The notes beneath the pieces were generated by a model. The model was not told the origin of the DNA. It ran no database searches and saw nothing but the letters and a program-made list of their open reading frames with translations. A stretch of 64,000 nucleotides of DNA. It comes from Puccinellia tenuiflora. Lineage: Eukaryota > Streptophyta > Magnoliopsida > Poales > Poaceae. Location of the stretch: NCBI GenBank assembly GCA_012064385.1, contig QRDG01000143.1:868642-932641 (forward strand), read 5' to 3'. Made by a program: the position numbers and the translations under genes. Below, one piece after another: positions 43,552 to 54,450 of this stretch. The number at the start of each line of letters is the position of its first letter. Position 1 is the stretch's first letter.

Positions 43552-43986
43552 CTCCCTCCGCTCTACAGTATAAGCATTTTTAGCAAGCTAGTTTAGCTTA
43601 CTAAAAAAACAGATTTGCTAATCCTCAGGCGCCTGATTTTTTCTTATGTCTCAGTCACCCGTGCATGAGTTGCACTTTTCTGGGAGAAATGTGCAATTGC
43701 ACTTTTCTGCCAGAAAAGTACAACTTGTTCCAGTTGTACTTTTTTTTAAATGTAGTTGCACTTTTCTGAAGTAATTTAGACTTAAGAAATTCTCAGTTAT
43801 GTCTCAGTCACCCACAAAATGTGCATGAGTTGCACTTTTCTAGGAGAAATATGCAGTTGCACTTTTCTTCGTTCTAGTTGCATTTTTTTGAACTATAGTT
43901 GCACTTTTTTGAGTTGATTGAGACTTAAGAAATTCTCAGTCAACTGAGACATAGGCAAACCCTAAAAAAAAATTATGGAACAGAGG
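43552..43986. mobile_element. Stowaway-like MITE with internal duplication
   Basis: It starts CTCCCTCCGCTCTACAGTAT after TA and ends near the complement of CCTCTGTTCCATAATT before TA (43987-43988). The ends are only moderately complementary. Inside, a segment of about 155 bp is duplicated: TATGTCTCAGTCACCC ... GTTGCACTTTTCT ... GACTTAAGAAATTCTCAGT (about 43645 and 43798). Confidence 0.5.
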
Positions 43987-43988
43987 TA

Positions 43989-44752
43989 ATAGGTTGGTGC
44001 AAAAAATCTGTACTTGCACTCCAATGATTCAGGCAAGGACATTTGAGAAGTTACAGTCTTCAAGGTTCTATACGTTCATTACCGAGAACAATTTGTCTTC
44101 CTTGCCTTGTGCCCTTGTTCATAAAGCAAACACCATAAGCGACATGCTTCCAAAGGCATGCCCTGTAGATGGCATCGCAAGTTTATAACCCACACGTTCG
44201 ACTTCGTTGCTCACATGCAAATAGAGATGCGTCATCACGTCAACAAATCTAGCATTGAGATTTCATGGCTCTGATCAACCACTGATTCATCCAATCTGCT
44301 GATGCAGCATCTGACGTATTATGCAAAGCGGTGCATCTATGCTGCCCCTGCATCAAGAGAAAAGATATGATAATAAGTTAATAACTCGGCAAAGAGAATA
44401 TGATATGAAACACATGTGTGGTTGGTTTGCTCCACCGGTTCTTCATCGATGTCACATGATTCTCAGATGCACAAAGCAAAAGTACAGGCCCCATGATTGA
44501 TACACTACTCTACTTTTCAGGGAGAAGATAGGAACTTATGCTACGACTACCAGATAAAATGGATCGGAAAGCTTCCGTTAATCAAACACCATTTTATATA
44601 CATGTCGAAGAAGAAAGAATGAGTAACCATCCAAAATTTTCACAAACAGAAAATTTCCACCTGAGGACGAAAGCAACAACCGTACGTGTCCTTCCTGGCA
44701 ACTATAGCGGCACGCAACATTTGACCACCGCGAAAGAAATGGCCCGGTCAAA
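43989..44752. other. Intergenic, includes the ATL gene 3' flank
   Basis: AT-balanced sequence with no coding pattern. The last few hundred bases should contain the 3' UTR of the minus-strand RING gene. Confidence 0.4.
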
Positions 44753-45928
44753 CTAAACATGTTGTCCGAGCGCGCACGCCTGGTCGTTGCACTCCACGGA
44801 CTTGCCGCCGGCGCCGGCCGCCCTTCCGCCCTTGCTTGATCCGTCCGACTCGGCCACCCGCCGCGTCGACCTTGACCCCCACGCGGTGGAGAAAGTTCGT
44901 GACAAGAACGACGGCCACCTGCCGGACTGGCCCAGCCGGACGCTCCTCCCGCCGCGGTTGCTGCCCTCGCCGCCGCCGACCCTGAACCCGCGGCGCGTGC
45001 TTCCCTGCCGGCCGGAGGTGAACGCGATGAGGCTCTTCGTCCGCCGCAGTTTCCCTGCCGCGACGACCTCCCGGAGCACGTTCTCGGGTAGCCGCAGGGT
45101 GAACCTCTCGGCGCCGACCCGCGGGGCGAGAGAGTGCCCCGTCGAGTGCGAACGCGGGAACCCTGCGGGCGCGCGGCCGGACTTGGAGCGCAGCGCGCGC
45201 TTCAGGCTGCCGATGCGCGTCAACTCGTCCGTCTCTTCTCGTATGATCCTCTCCTCCTCTGTCTCCTCCACGTCGATCACGACGGCCGGCGCTGCTGCCG
45301 TCGGAGACACCGGCGGTGGGATCACTTCCTGCGGCTGCGTGGCGGGAGGATCCGACAGATCGGCAGGCACGTCGTCGCCGGCGGCGGCCGGAGCGTTGGG
45401 GTCATCGGGCACGAGGTTCGCGCGGCAGACAGGGCAGGTGACGTGGGACGCGAGCCAAGTGTCGATGCAGTCCGGGTGGAAGACGTGGGAGCACTTGGGC
45501 AGGAGGCGGAGCGTCTCGTCGTCGTCGAACTCGCTGAGGCACACGGCGCACTCGAGCGCGCCCTTGACGGCCTTGTGCTCCTTCACGTCCGCGTACGCCA
45601 TGGTCGGGAAGGTCTCCAGGACGGCCGGGTCGAGCCCGCGCTGTCGCCGCGAGCGCGCCGCGGCCGCGGTGCCGATCGGGCGCGGAGCGGTGGAGTAGCC
45701 GAGTGCGTCGCCGTAGCAGTGGCGGATGTAGACGGAGAAGAAGCCGAGGAAGAAGAAGGCGGCGATGAGGACGACGATCACGATCGCCATGGACGGGCTG
45801 AAGCTGGTCGCGTAGCCGCCAAAGCCCGGGGGCGGCGGAGGCGAGTCCTGCTGCGCCGCCGTGAAGTCGGCGATGGCGAGCACGATGAGTAGGAACAGGA
45901 GGCCATTGCTGCAGCGTGCTGACCCCAT
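44753..45928 (-). CDS. ATL-type RING-H2 E3 ubiquitin ligase, intronless
   Basis: A 391-residue membrane-anchored E3 ligase of the plant ATL family (ATL6/ATL31-like by layout), which ubiquitinates targets in defence or carbon/nitrogen responses. Layout: hydrophobic signal peptide (residues 8-24), short Pro-rich segment, one membrane helix (about 46-68), the GLD motif at 98-100 (GLDPAVLETFPTM), then a canonical RING-H2. Its ligands are C127, C130, C146, H148, H151, C154, C165 and C168, spaced CX2CX15CX1HX2HX2CX10CX2C. The Pro before the third Cys that is typical of ATLs is present (LLPKC). The long C-terminal tail includes EEERIIREETDELTRIGSLK and a basic RRTKSLIAF segment as in longer ATLs. 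Single exon, very GC-rich, no lesion. The target protein is unknown. The start Met is the only one that gives the signal peptide. Confidence 0.93.
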   Translation of the reverse strand: MGSARCSNGLLFLLIVLAIADFTAAQQDSPPPPPGFGGYATSFSPSMAIVIVVLIAAFFFLGFFSVYIRHCYGDALGYSTAPRPIGTAAAARSRRQRGLDPAVLETFPTMAYADVKEHKAVKGALECAVCLSEFDDDETLRLLPKCSHVFHPDCIDTWLASHVTCPVCRANLVPDDPNAPAAAGDDVPADLSDPPATQPQEVIPPPVSPTAAAPAVVIDVEETEEERIIREETDELTRIGSLKRALRSKSGRAPAGFPRSHSTGHSLAPRVGAERFTLRLPENVLREVVAAGKLRRTKSLIAFTSGRQGSTRRGFRVGGGEGSNRGGRSVRLGQSGRWPSFLSRTFSTAWGSRSTRRVAESDGSSKGGRAAGAGGKSVECNDQACALGQHV

Positions 45929-46139
45929 CGATCTCTGCTGCCTGCTGGATACTTGAGTGGGGTAATGGCGGGTGGAGCGGGCGCTTTATGGGAGATTTGG
46001 AGTTGTCAATTGGAGCGTGTTTATACGGTCAGGTGGATGACGGCCGGCCGGCCGGCTTGCAGGCGTGTGGAGCGGGAAAGCTGCGAAATTGCTAGGTCCA
46101 CCGCCAAATTCATTGTTTGTTTTGAGTGACTTTCTCCCC
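45929..46139 (-). promoter_or_regulatory. Proximal upstream region of the ATL gene
   Basis: A weak TATA-like CATAAAG occurs on the minus strand at about 45983-45989, some 55 bp before the start codon. A CCGGCCGGCCGG run lies near 46045. The assignment rests on position only. Confidence 0.3.
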
Positions 46140-46460
46140 TTTATATGCGTTCTGTTGATTTTTGGTGCAGTAATAGAAATCGGTTTTGTCATTCTCAGCA
46201 AGTTAGAGCTCACTCGATTTCTACACCGTCTGACTGCATCATGATTCATATTAGTCATGAGTTGTAACATGGGTTGCAATCGAAAAAAATACTTCAGACT
46301 GTTAGATGGTTTCGTGATTCGTGCTAGGCATGAGTTACAACATATGTTGCAACCAAAAAAATATTTTGGACCGTCGAATTGTTTCGTAATTCATTCTAAT
46401 CATGAGTTACAACATGGATTACAAATGAGTTTTGATGACGTCAACTGACTAAAAATTAAC
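46140..46460 (+). repeat. Degenerate tandem repeat with GAGTTACAACATG units
   Basis: Three imperfect units contain CATGAGTT(G/A)(T/C)AACAT followed by TTGCAA(T/C)C(G/A)AAAAAA and a GTTTCGT(G/A)ATTC block. It resembles the TTGCA repeats at 22110 and 41930, so a shared MITE-like source is likely. Confidence 0.55.
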
Positions 46461-49400
46461 CCAATAGAAATACGGAGAAACTCTTTTTTCCTATGTGTAG
46501 TCTTTTGTCTTGTACATCTAGAATAATTGTGAGGGTCATAGCCTCATAGGCTTTGATCGAATAACAAAACTTAAGTGTACAATTTAGTTTTGAAGTGCAA
46601 GTGGAACAATGTCCCGCTTGGTAGAGTGTGAAATTTGTTTCCTGAACTACCCATGTTCGTAATTTTTTTTTTTTGAACGGGATCCCATGTTCGTAACTAA
46701 TCTCATCAAGCGTCCAAACTACATGAAAGTGGTATATCCAAGATTCATGGGTTGTGACCTTGTGGGATCGCAAGCCACATTAGTTATGTACTGTATTATG
46801 AACTTTTTATTCTATTCAGATTACAGATGCGCCTACTTCTCAATAAGAGATGCCCGTAACAAAATAAGAGATGCGCCTACTTCTCAATAAGTATGAGAGC
46901 ATCTGCATCAACGCTCTTGATAATGGTATATGACACTCCAAATGGTGGCCTCTTTGGGGTCTATACATTTTCCAAACCAATAGTGACGGCTGTCCTCGGC
47001 GGCGGCTTCATTTTTTTTTTTGAAAAGTTAATCACCCAAATTTAAACAAATGACTCCAATTTCATATTTTATTATATTTAACAACAGAATTTAAAATTAA
47101 ACGCTAAAGCTAACCTAAATTTCATAATTTCTATAAGGTTTGACGCGGCTGCAGCTAGCTCGTCATCGTGCGCCGCCGCCTTGCGCCCATATTGTGCTTC
47201 GTGCGCCAGCCTCCTCCCTGTTGCTACTGCGTACATCGTCTCGTGGTGTGCCTTCTCCATACTAGGCGATCAGTTTGTGTGTTGTCTCATCATTGGAATG
47301 CAATGCCATGGCGGCTTGGCATTCCTCGGCCATGAACTGGCGGCGTCCGCTTCCCTCATTGCAGTGGCGACGAAATCTTCATAACACGGACCACCACTAT
47401 GGTCATGTTAGTCTCCTCGTCAGCTACTTACCTCGTCAGCCGACATAGTCTCTCCCATCGAGCGGTGTCGACGGACGCAAGCAGGGTGGCATGTTTCGAC
47501 GAGCAGGGCAGCTGCTCCTCCTCCTCAATCGTCATCTTTGTCGTCTGAAAATGGCTCCGAAAATGAAATAGGATATGGGTAGGACGATGGCGCCTGTGCT
47601 GGTGCGGCTTAAGTCCTAGTGGCTTAGCTGGTGGCGAACCATTTTGGCGAGGGTGAATGGGAGCACATCGGGAGTCGACAATAATGGCTAGTCACGACCA
47701 CCTCAGGGGATGGTTTTATTCGGGACGGTTTAATGCCGATGACGCGTGGGGAAGCCGTATCGCCACCGTCAGGAAGCCCTCGCCTAGGAAACCGAGGAGT
47801 TGGTTGGGCACCATTAAACAACGATGACCGGCCTCCGTGACGATCACAAGTTAGTCCCTCCTATCAGAGTTTTGTACGACGGACGTCTTTCGAGCTCACA
47901 ATAAAAGTTGGGGCTGAATAAAAAGTTGCCACCCTTATTTTCCAGGTCATCCAGACCGATGGGGCGCGCCGCAGCACATTGGTCCGCTCGTGGAGTATGA
48001 GACATCAAATCAATAAATATAAATCACGTAACCTACTGGATCACTCGATCAAAACTTCAGTATTTTAGTAACACATTTCATCATGTTAAAAGCGGGATTT
48101 TTGTGTTCATCATTGAACTATACTCCTCCCACTTTCCGTTAAAAAACTGTTCAGAAGAAAGCGAAGAAGTCCCTTCGAAGGGAATCAATGACTGTTAGAA
48201 AACATTTCCTTGACCAGCCCGTTGGAGTGTACAGTGCAGTAGGTCGGGCAGAGAATCCGGTAGGCACGTAGGGCCTTCCTTCCTAGTCGTCGCCTCCTCG
48301 GAGGCTATCAGCCGAACGAGACCACGTGGCTGTACCCATCACAAGCGTGTGATTTTGTTGATATAATCCGTTTTTCTTATGGATTCCTTCCAAGTCCATG
48401 TTGCTACTCTTTCCGTTCTATTTCGTGGTGCTACCCGCGAAGCTGACTTGACTAACGGGACCGGTCATCAGTGACGGTGGCATTGCTCGTGCAATTTGCA
48501 GTTTTGCGCGATTAGGCGGATCTGATCGTGGTCAAGTCTGACAGCGACGAAGAAAGTTCTTAGGGTGTTTGACAAGCAAATCATCTAGAAGAGAAGACGA
48601 CCGGTGAAGGAGGGATGTTTTTATATGGTCCTGTCATCATGTCATGACCATTCAACTCAAGAGTTTTTGACATTTAAATTCCCACGTAGATTTATGTTTT
48701 CAACTATGTTATACTATGGCACCAGGCCGCCCACCCTTGAGCGACCACCCGTCGCCCCCTACCCCTTTCCTGTCTACGTGTTTTATTCACCCAGAAGCTA
48801 GAGGGCTAGAGGCCCCCATCCCTACCCATCTTCTCGCCCTCCTCTACCATCTTTGTCCACTGAGGTGCCCCCTTCCCTTACACGAGTTTTAGTTGGTTCC
48901 TTCCACCTCTTCTGTTTCTTCATCTTTCGTCGAGATATGGCCACCGCCTTAGGCGGCATCAAGTGGCGTGTCATGTCAAGGCTAGTCCTCTATATGATCA
49001 TCGGAAGACTACAAGAACACTCGTTTCCCGTCGAGCGTCCTGTACGACCTCATCATGGCTCGACCGTTGTACTAATTAGGTCAATTTCATGATCTCGGTC
49101 ATAGTCATCAGTTGTCGTTCAGTACGTACTATTCTCACACTGTCTCCTCTTTGCCTCCTATTCTTATGCATTTGATTCCACCATTCGTCTTTGTCGACCA
49201 CTCCTCCATATCCCGTCTAGGAGAACACATATGTCGACCACTCCTCCTCCATAACCCGCCCAGCAGCACGCATCTGACGGTGCAAAAGGGTTCACACCGT
49301 TGTTCTAAATTTTGTTGTAAGTAAATTCCGAGACCTACCAAAATCAACGAAATTTCATAATTTATTTTAGAATTTGTTTGTTCAAATTTAATCAAATTTA

Positions 49401-49834
49401 AACAAAATTCAAATAAAGTTTGTATTTTATTTGAATATAGTACGAATTTTTTTGAGAAAGATATATTTCGGAACCCACTACAATTAGCGAATTTCAATGA
49501 AAACTTAATCCCTGGAGGCCGTGAGTCTATGCAAAAGCTCCCTTTTGGTTGTGCGCCAACAATGGAAAGGCGGGCAATTCGAACCCAGACGCATGTCCTT
49601 GGATAAAGTAGGTACGGAGGTACTTGTGAATCTCGAGTAAAAATATTTCCACTAGATCTGTGCGAAAAGAGAAGGATGCAGCAAATCATACGAAAAGAGC
49701 GCTCACACGGTAAATGCATGCACATTAGTTTGCTATCATGTGCATCATTGCATGCGTAATCACTCTAGTATCGTTTTAGACTAAAACTGATTTCCCAGTA
49801 CGATCAGTCTTGCACATCCAAAAATTATTAGTAG
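46461..49834. other. Gene-poor intergenic stretch with short fragments
   Basis: A 23-bp direct repeat, AGATGCGCCTACTTCTCAAT plus AAG, occurs at about 46826 and 46869. Minus strand 47260-47078 has a coding-like frame MEKAHHETMYAVATGRRLAH that I do not recognise and that ends in AT-rich sequence. A short plus frame at about 48936-49090 starts MATALGGIKWRVM, also unrecognised. From 49320 to 49480 the DNA is AT-rich. Probably old transposon and captured-gene debris; no intact gene. Confidence 0.35.
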
Positions 49835-49843
49835 TAAAATATA

Positions 49844-51271
49844 GGAAAACGCTAGGGAACAGCCGGGGGACGGAACGTCTCGGGCCTCCTGCTCGCGCGA
49901 TGCGACGCGTGTCCTTCCTCCTCCCCATCCCTATCTTTTTACGGATCCATAGAAATTGAGACAGCCGAGCGAGCTCCACACACCCCGTTGCCTTCCGCGC
50001 GCCGTGAGCACCTCGGGCTTCGGCGGCCACCAAATCCCACCACCCTCTCCTTCGTGGGTGGTGGCTACCTGCTCCCCTTCCTCTCCCTCCCTCCATCCAG
50101 TACTCTCTCTTTCTCAATCCATGGTACAGCTCAAGCCTCTCCTCATCCCCACCGCGCACTGGAGGCCGGCGAGGTCGCGCCCGAGCCATTGGCGCCGCCT
50201 CGCGTCCGAGCACGTCGTGGCGACCTCAACCTGCTCCACCCCGGGCAAGATCGAGCTCGTCTCCTTGACCAGATCCAGCGCAGCAGCAACCCCCTGCGCA
50301 CCTTCTCCGGCGATACTCGGCTCCGGCCGCTGGCCTGCTTGGTGCTGCGAGCCAAGAGAGGCAGTGCTGCTGCAAGCAACAGCGGGGATGTATGCCGATG
50401 CTATAGACGACAGTCGATGATGCTACCAGCAGAGGGCCGCGTTGCTACCAGCGACTGTCGGTAATGCTAACAACGGAGGATGGCGATGCGACGAACGGCG
50501 GGCACGGTGCTGCGAATGGCAAGGGTGATACCAGCGGCAGATCGTGCTGCTATCATAGGCAGCCAACGGTGCTACGAGAGGCAGCGGTGGATGCTATCGG
50601 CCGCAAATGACGACGCGATGGAGTTGCACAGCGGTGCTACCAGCGGCAGATGTTGGTGCTACCGTCGGGGGCAGCGCTGCTGTGAGCGACCAGTGGTCAT
50701 GCTACCGGTGGCAATTGGTGGTGCTACTAGCGGCATGCGGCGTTGCTACCACCGTTTGACGGCGCTGCTGCAAAAGGCGGGCGGTGGTGCTAATGGCCTC
50801 TAGCGGCGCTGCTACAAATGGCCGGCCATGGTGCTATAAGCCACTAGCGGTGTTGCTACAAGTGTTTTGGTGGTTCTGCTGCCGGCCATGGTCGGTGGCC
50901 GCCGTACGGCGAGCGACCAGGGGAGGAAGTTGCAGCACGCACACGAGGAGGATGCTGCATCGACGGCGCCATGATCGGTTTCTCCGACGACGGGTTCTCC
51001 GGCGACGATTCTGCGTACGAGCGGACGACGGCGTGCTACCGGCGTGATCTACGCCGGTGATCTTTTCCACCGGAGCCAATCGACAGGAGCGGTGGGCGCT
51101 AACTGCAAGCGCTCGTCGGGTGGGTTTCGGTGCCATCTTACGCTGTTTTTCCGTGGTCGTCTGAGTTTTTTTTCATGGTCGTGGGAGTTTGACGGGAGGT
51201 GTGGACACGTGTCAAGCAGCACATGCGGGGGATCGGAAGTTTTGATCCCCGGGGGACGCTTAGCACGCCCC
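49844..51271. mobile_element. Mutator-like (MULE) non-autonomous element, 9-bp TSD
   Basis: The target duplication TAAAATATA (49835-49843 and 51272-51280) brackets a 1428-bp element. The left end GGAAAACGCTAGGGAACAGC, then CGGGGGAC, pairs imperfectly with the complement of the right end (GGGGCGTGCTAAGCGTCCCC). The interior is GC-rich. It opens with exon-like sequence (about 49940-50350, possible captured fragment), then about 500 bp of degenerate GCTACCAGCGGCAG-type units. No MURA transposase is present. Confidence 0.75.
50390..50890 (+). repeat. Degenerate GCTAC/GCTGC repeats inside the MULE
   Basis: Roughly a dozen or more irregular units of about 25-45 bp centre on GGTGCTAC(C/T)AGCGGC and GGCGCTGCTAC. 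No unit is perfect and spacing varies. All frames through it are low complexity. Confidence 0.65.
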
Positions 51272-51446
51272 TAAAATATATCGGAGGTACGTAGAGAACC
51301 TGGATAGCGAGCACCGCGTGAGCTCGCTAAGCTCGGATTAGTGCACTTAAAAATTCAAGGCACAAGAGAATTTGGACGTGATAACGCGTATTTGAACCCA
51401 TCAAGCTTATCTTACTAATTTAATCTCGTATCTGAAATTTAATCTA

Positions 51447-51540
51447 CTCCCTCCGATCTATAAAAAGTGTCGCCCACTTAATACAAAGTTTACACTAACT
51501 TAATACAAAATAAACGATACTTTTTATATATCGGAGGGAG
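51447..51540. mobile_element. Stowaway MITE, 94 bp
   Basis: A textbook Stowaway/Mariner MITE: TA target duplication (51445-51446 and 51541-51542). Inverted ends are CTCCCTCCGATCTATAAAAA and the complement of CTCCCTCCGATATATAAAAA. The 94-bp length is usual for this class, with no coding capacity. Confidence 0.92.
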
Positions 51541-51542
51541 TA

Positions 51543-53329
51543 TTAGATAGCTTGGATATCTCCAAGGCTGCATGTGGATGCAGGTAGCATGCGACGGAGA
51601 AAGGGGGAGGTGAGTTCTAGAAAGGATCGTTCCTTGATTGGCCGGCCCGGGTCATTAACTCATTTTCCAATTAGAGGTGGAGCTTAGACGAGACGACGGG
51701 AGGCTGGGACCCGGTCGGGCGGAAACTCGCTCCTGCTACTAGCTATAGCAAAGTCGTCACGGCGTTGCTGGCGGCTGGCTGCTGGTAACCGCCCGGGCGG
51801 GCGTGTGACGTGTGTGCCGCTGCCACCGCCGCCGCCGGCTGCGGCTCGTGCTCTGACGCACGCGCACGCGCACGGCAACTTTGTGCGCGCGCGCGCGGGT
51901 TAAGGAGCTTCCACGTACGTCAAGGAGAGGAAAAGGAAGAAGTCCATGTTTCTAGATCGCGCCGCGCGCGACTTGCCTGTGCGGTTCGCGGTTCATCAGC
52001 GTGGTCTCCAGTCTCCTCTATTTTCCGGACGGAACGAGACTCCGTCGTGAACCATATATTCCGTCACGACCCTGTCCACCGCTACTGGGTCCAATACCAA
52101 GAGGAGAAGCCCAGGCCCACAAGAGGCCCAATGCAGTGGAGCGGCAGCAATTCGGAGGATTTGGTGATGAGCTGACACACAACACACAAGCGACCCAATG
52201 CAGTGGAGCGACAGCAATCCAGAGGCCATGGTTACTTTTGTCGATCAAGCTCAGGCGACCTTTGAGAGGCTGGACGCCTTCGCGTCCCACCTCTCCGGGC
52301 TCGCGACCTGGGTATGATGAAGACCAGGGAGACCTCGGTCGCCGCTCTCGCTACGACGAAGTTCACCCTCAGATGTGCGTGTCACAATCCTAAACCTTAG
52401 ATCCTAGTACGTTAGATCAGCTGGGTTAGTTTCTGTCAAACGCTATCTGTAACAGATAGCTATAAAGGGAAGTTCGGGCCGACTCGAGAAGCAAGTTGAT
52501 GACGTAGTTGACATAAACGAGATTTGAACCTCCGACGCACAGAGATGTTCTCTGGGGCCACTCGAGAGTAGCTCTCGACGTGTCCGACTAAACGTAAGAC
52601 TGCAGGGTCACACACGTAAAAGGAAATGAGCTAGCCGGAAAGAGTTTCGATCAAAAGAGTGTGATCAAGTTGGAATCGAGGCGCTATGGAACGCAAGTGG
52701 ACAAGGTTACGGTTTGCTGGCTGGGACACAGTTGTTGTGGGATGAGTAGGCCTAGCAATCAGCTCACCGACCCGTTATAGAGTGGTTAATCTCGACGGTC
52801 AACAAGTTCCAGGTCTTGACGAGTTCGATCTAGCAACCCGCCACCCGGAACTGCTATGTGTATGTGTTTACACCGATAGAGGCGTCGTTGGTGCGCTCAG
52901 GCGAGTCACCGGAGTGGAGATGTCCTAGACGAGCGGTACAAGGACTAATACACTGTCCCGACATGCGTCATTGAGTTCCACAATTGCGGGTCTAACGTTA
53001 AGCCTACATGGCCTTCTACCGGAGCTGGATCTTGGTGTGTCCGCGCTAGGATAAAAAATGTGTGCAAGTGTTGCACCCGACGCGACCCAGCAAGAATACC
53101 ATGAGATGTCGTGCTTATGCGGGGAGCAGGTTGAGCATTCGTTGCCCATAAAGACCAGGTCAAGGAATACCATGAGATATTAGACCTAAAAAATAATTGC
53201 ATAATTCAATCCCAATATGTATGACTGGGCCAAGGAAGAAAGTGATGGACTCCTCATAGCTAATTTTATAAGGTCATGCATGTACACTATCTGGATTTCT
53301 AACATCATGCATGTGGAAAGAAATGATCT
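51543..53329. other. Intergenic, with an alternating CG/CA tract and small duplications
   Basis: It contains an alternating purine-pyrimidine tract at about 51856-51898 (ACGCACGCGCACGCGCACGG and GTGCGCGCGCGCGCGG). A duplicated GGCCCAATGCAGTGGAGCG / GACCCAATGCAGTGGAGCG segment is at about 52121 and 52192. A direct repeat GAATACCATGAGAT is at about 53093 and 53165. Tracts such as GAGATTTGAACCTCCGACGC may belong to the 5' part of the gypsy element that follows. No gene is recognised. Confidence 0.35.
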
Positions 53330-53790
53330 GTAAAACTTAGGGTGTGTATTGACTTCAGAGATGTAAACGAGACATACCTAAAGATGAGTATCCTATGATA
53401 ATCACCAAGATGTTTATCAACATTGCATCTAAACAAATCTTTATGGTTGAAGAGGATATGTCCAAAATGGCATTCATGTGCCCCGGGTTGGTTAGATTTT
53501 TCGAGTGTACGGTAATGACCTTTGGGTTAAAGAATGGCCAAACCCACATATCAGAGAGCAATGAATTGGTTCTTTCATGATCTCCTTGAAGTCGTACTAG
53601 AAGTCTACATTGACGATGTTGTTGTTAAGTCGAATGATGAGTCATCTCATTTCGATGAACTCTGTTTACTGTTTAAAAGGATGATAAAAAATACGACCTC
53701 AAGATTAACTCACTAATGTATACCTTTGGTGTACCGATTGGGAAGTTCTTGGGATTCATTTTTCATTAACATGTTATCGAGATTGATCCA
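53330..53790 (+). pseudogene. Ty3-gypsy reverse transcriptase fragment
   Basis: A decayed RT domain: VDFRDVN-like sequence at the start, then KMAFMCPGLVRFFECTVM and FGLKN. In the next frame, AKPTYQRAMNWFFHDLLE is followed by catalytic VYIDDVVVKSNDESSHFDEL. One frameshift near 53535 and stops toward 53710 disable it. It is cut at 53791 by a TGATACG LTR end. By its YIDDVVVKS motif it is a gypsy, not a copia, element. Confidence 0.85.
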
Positions 53791-53950
53791 TGATACGTTC
53801 AAAACGTATCTTTAATTTTTATTGATCTATGCTATTATTATATAATTTCTGTATGATTATATCATTATTTTATATCATTTTATGGACTAACTTACTGAGC
53901 CAGTGTCAAGTGTCAGTTGTTGTTTTCTACATGATTTTGGTTTGCTAAAC
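53791..53950 (+). repeat. Short 5' piece of a TGATACG-type LTR
   Basis: It starts TGATACGTTCAAAACGTATC and follows the same order of motifs as 13540 onward (a TTATTGATCTATGC-like segment, then GGACTAACTTACTGAGCCAG). Only about 150 bp are kept. It sits between two pieces of a gypsy polyprotein. Confidence 0.65.
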
Positions 53951-54450
53951 AGAACAATTTATCGGTAGAACATTATCATAATTTGATGATGGTTAATATT
54001 GACGAGGTTGTCAATAAACACATCATGTCACTGAAGACATCGAGAAGGGGTAGTTGAGAGTGGTAAGAGCTTAGAACAAGAAATTCCGACTGAAGATCTT
54101 TCAAATCGGTGATTTATTCTAGAAGGTGATCCTGCTGATTGGTTTGGAGGATAATAATTCGGCAAGTGGTATCCGAGTTGGAAAGGTCCTTTCATATTCA
54201 TGTGAATAGTACCCGACAACTCATATTTGGTGGAATCTATGGAGCAGAACCTTTTATCCCGAGTTCTCGATGGTAGATATCTGAAGAGATTTTATATGAG
54301 TGTGTGACAAACAGCCTAAGGACACACATGGACGATACAAGCATATCTCCCTTAATATAAATGGTTGATATAATGTTGACATCGTCCTTCAACCAAGACT
54401 CTGTGAAAAGTATTTTCTGACACATAGGGTATGCCAGAAAACGGGAGCGT
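53951..54450 (+). pseudogene. C-terminal fragment of a Ty3-gypsy polyprotein
   Basis: Degenerate pol end in mixed frames: a KIFQIGDL-like block, then GKWYPSWKGPFIFM, NSYLVESMEQ and LDGRYLKRFY. These correspond to the end of gypsy integrase, where related elements read KW-P-WEGP and end in YLKKYYP. RNase H and the integrase core between this piece and the RT fragment at 53330 are missing. A 3' LTR may begin near 54452 (TGTGTTGGCAG) but its end is not defined. Confidence 0.65.

Noticed and set aside
44787..45892. Two long plus-strand frames opposite the RING-H2 gene
   Set aside because: Antisense shadows of a GC-rich exon; no domain.
49776..50464. Overlapping GC-rich frames (about 150 codons) as genes
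   Set aside because: They lie across the MULE end and its interior, in conflicting frames, without a recognised domain.
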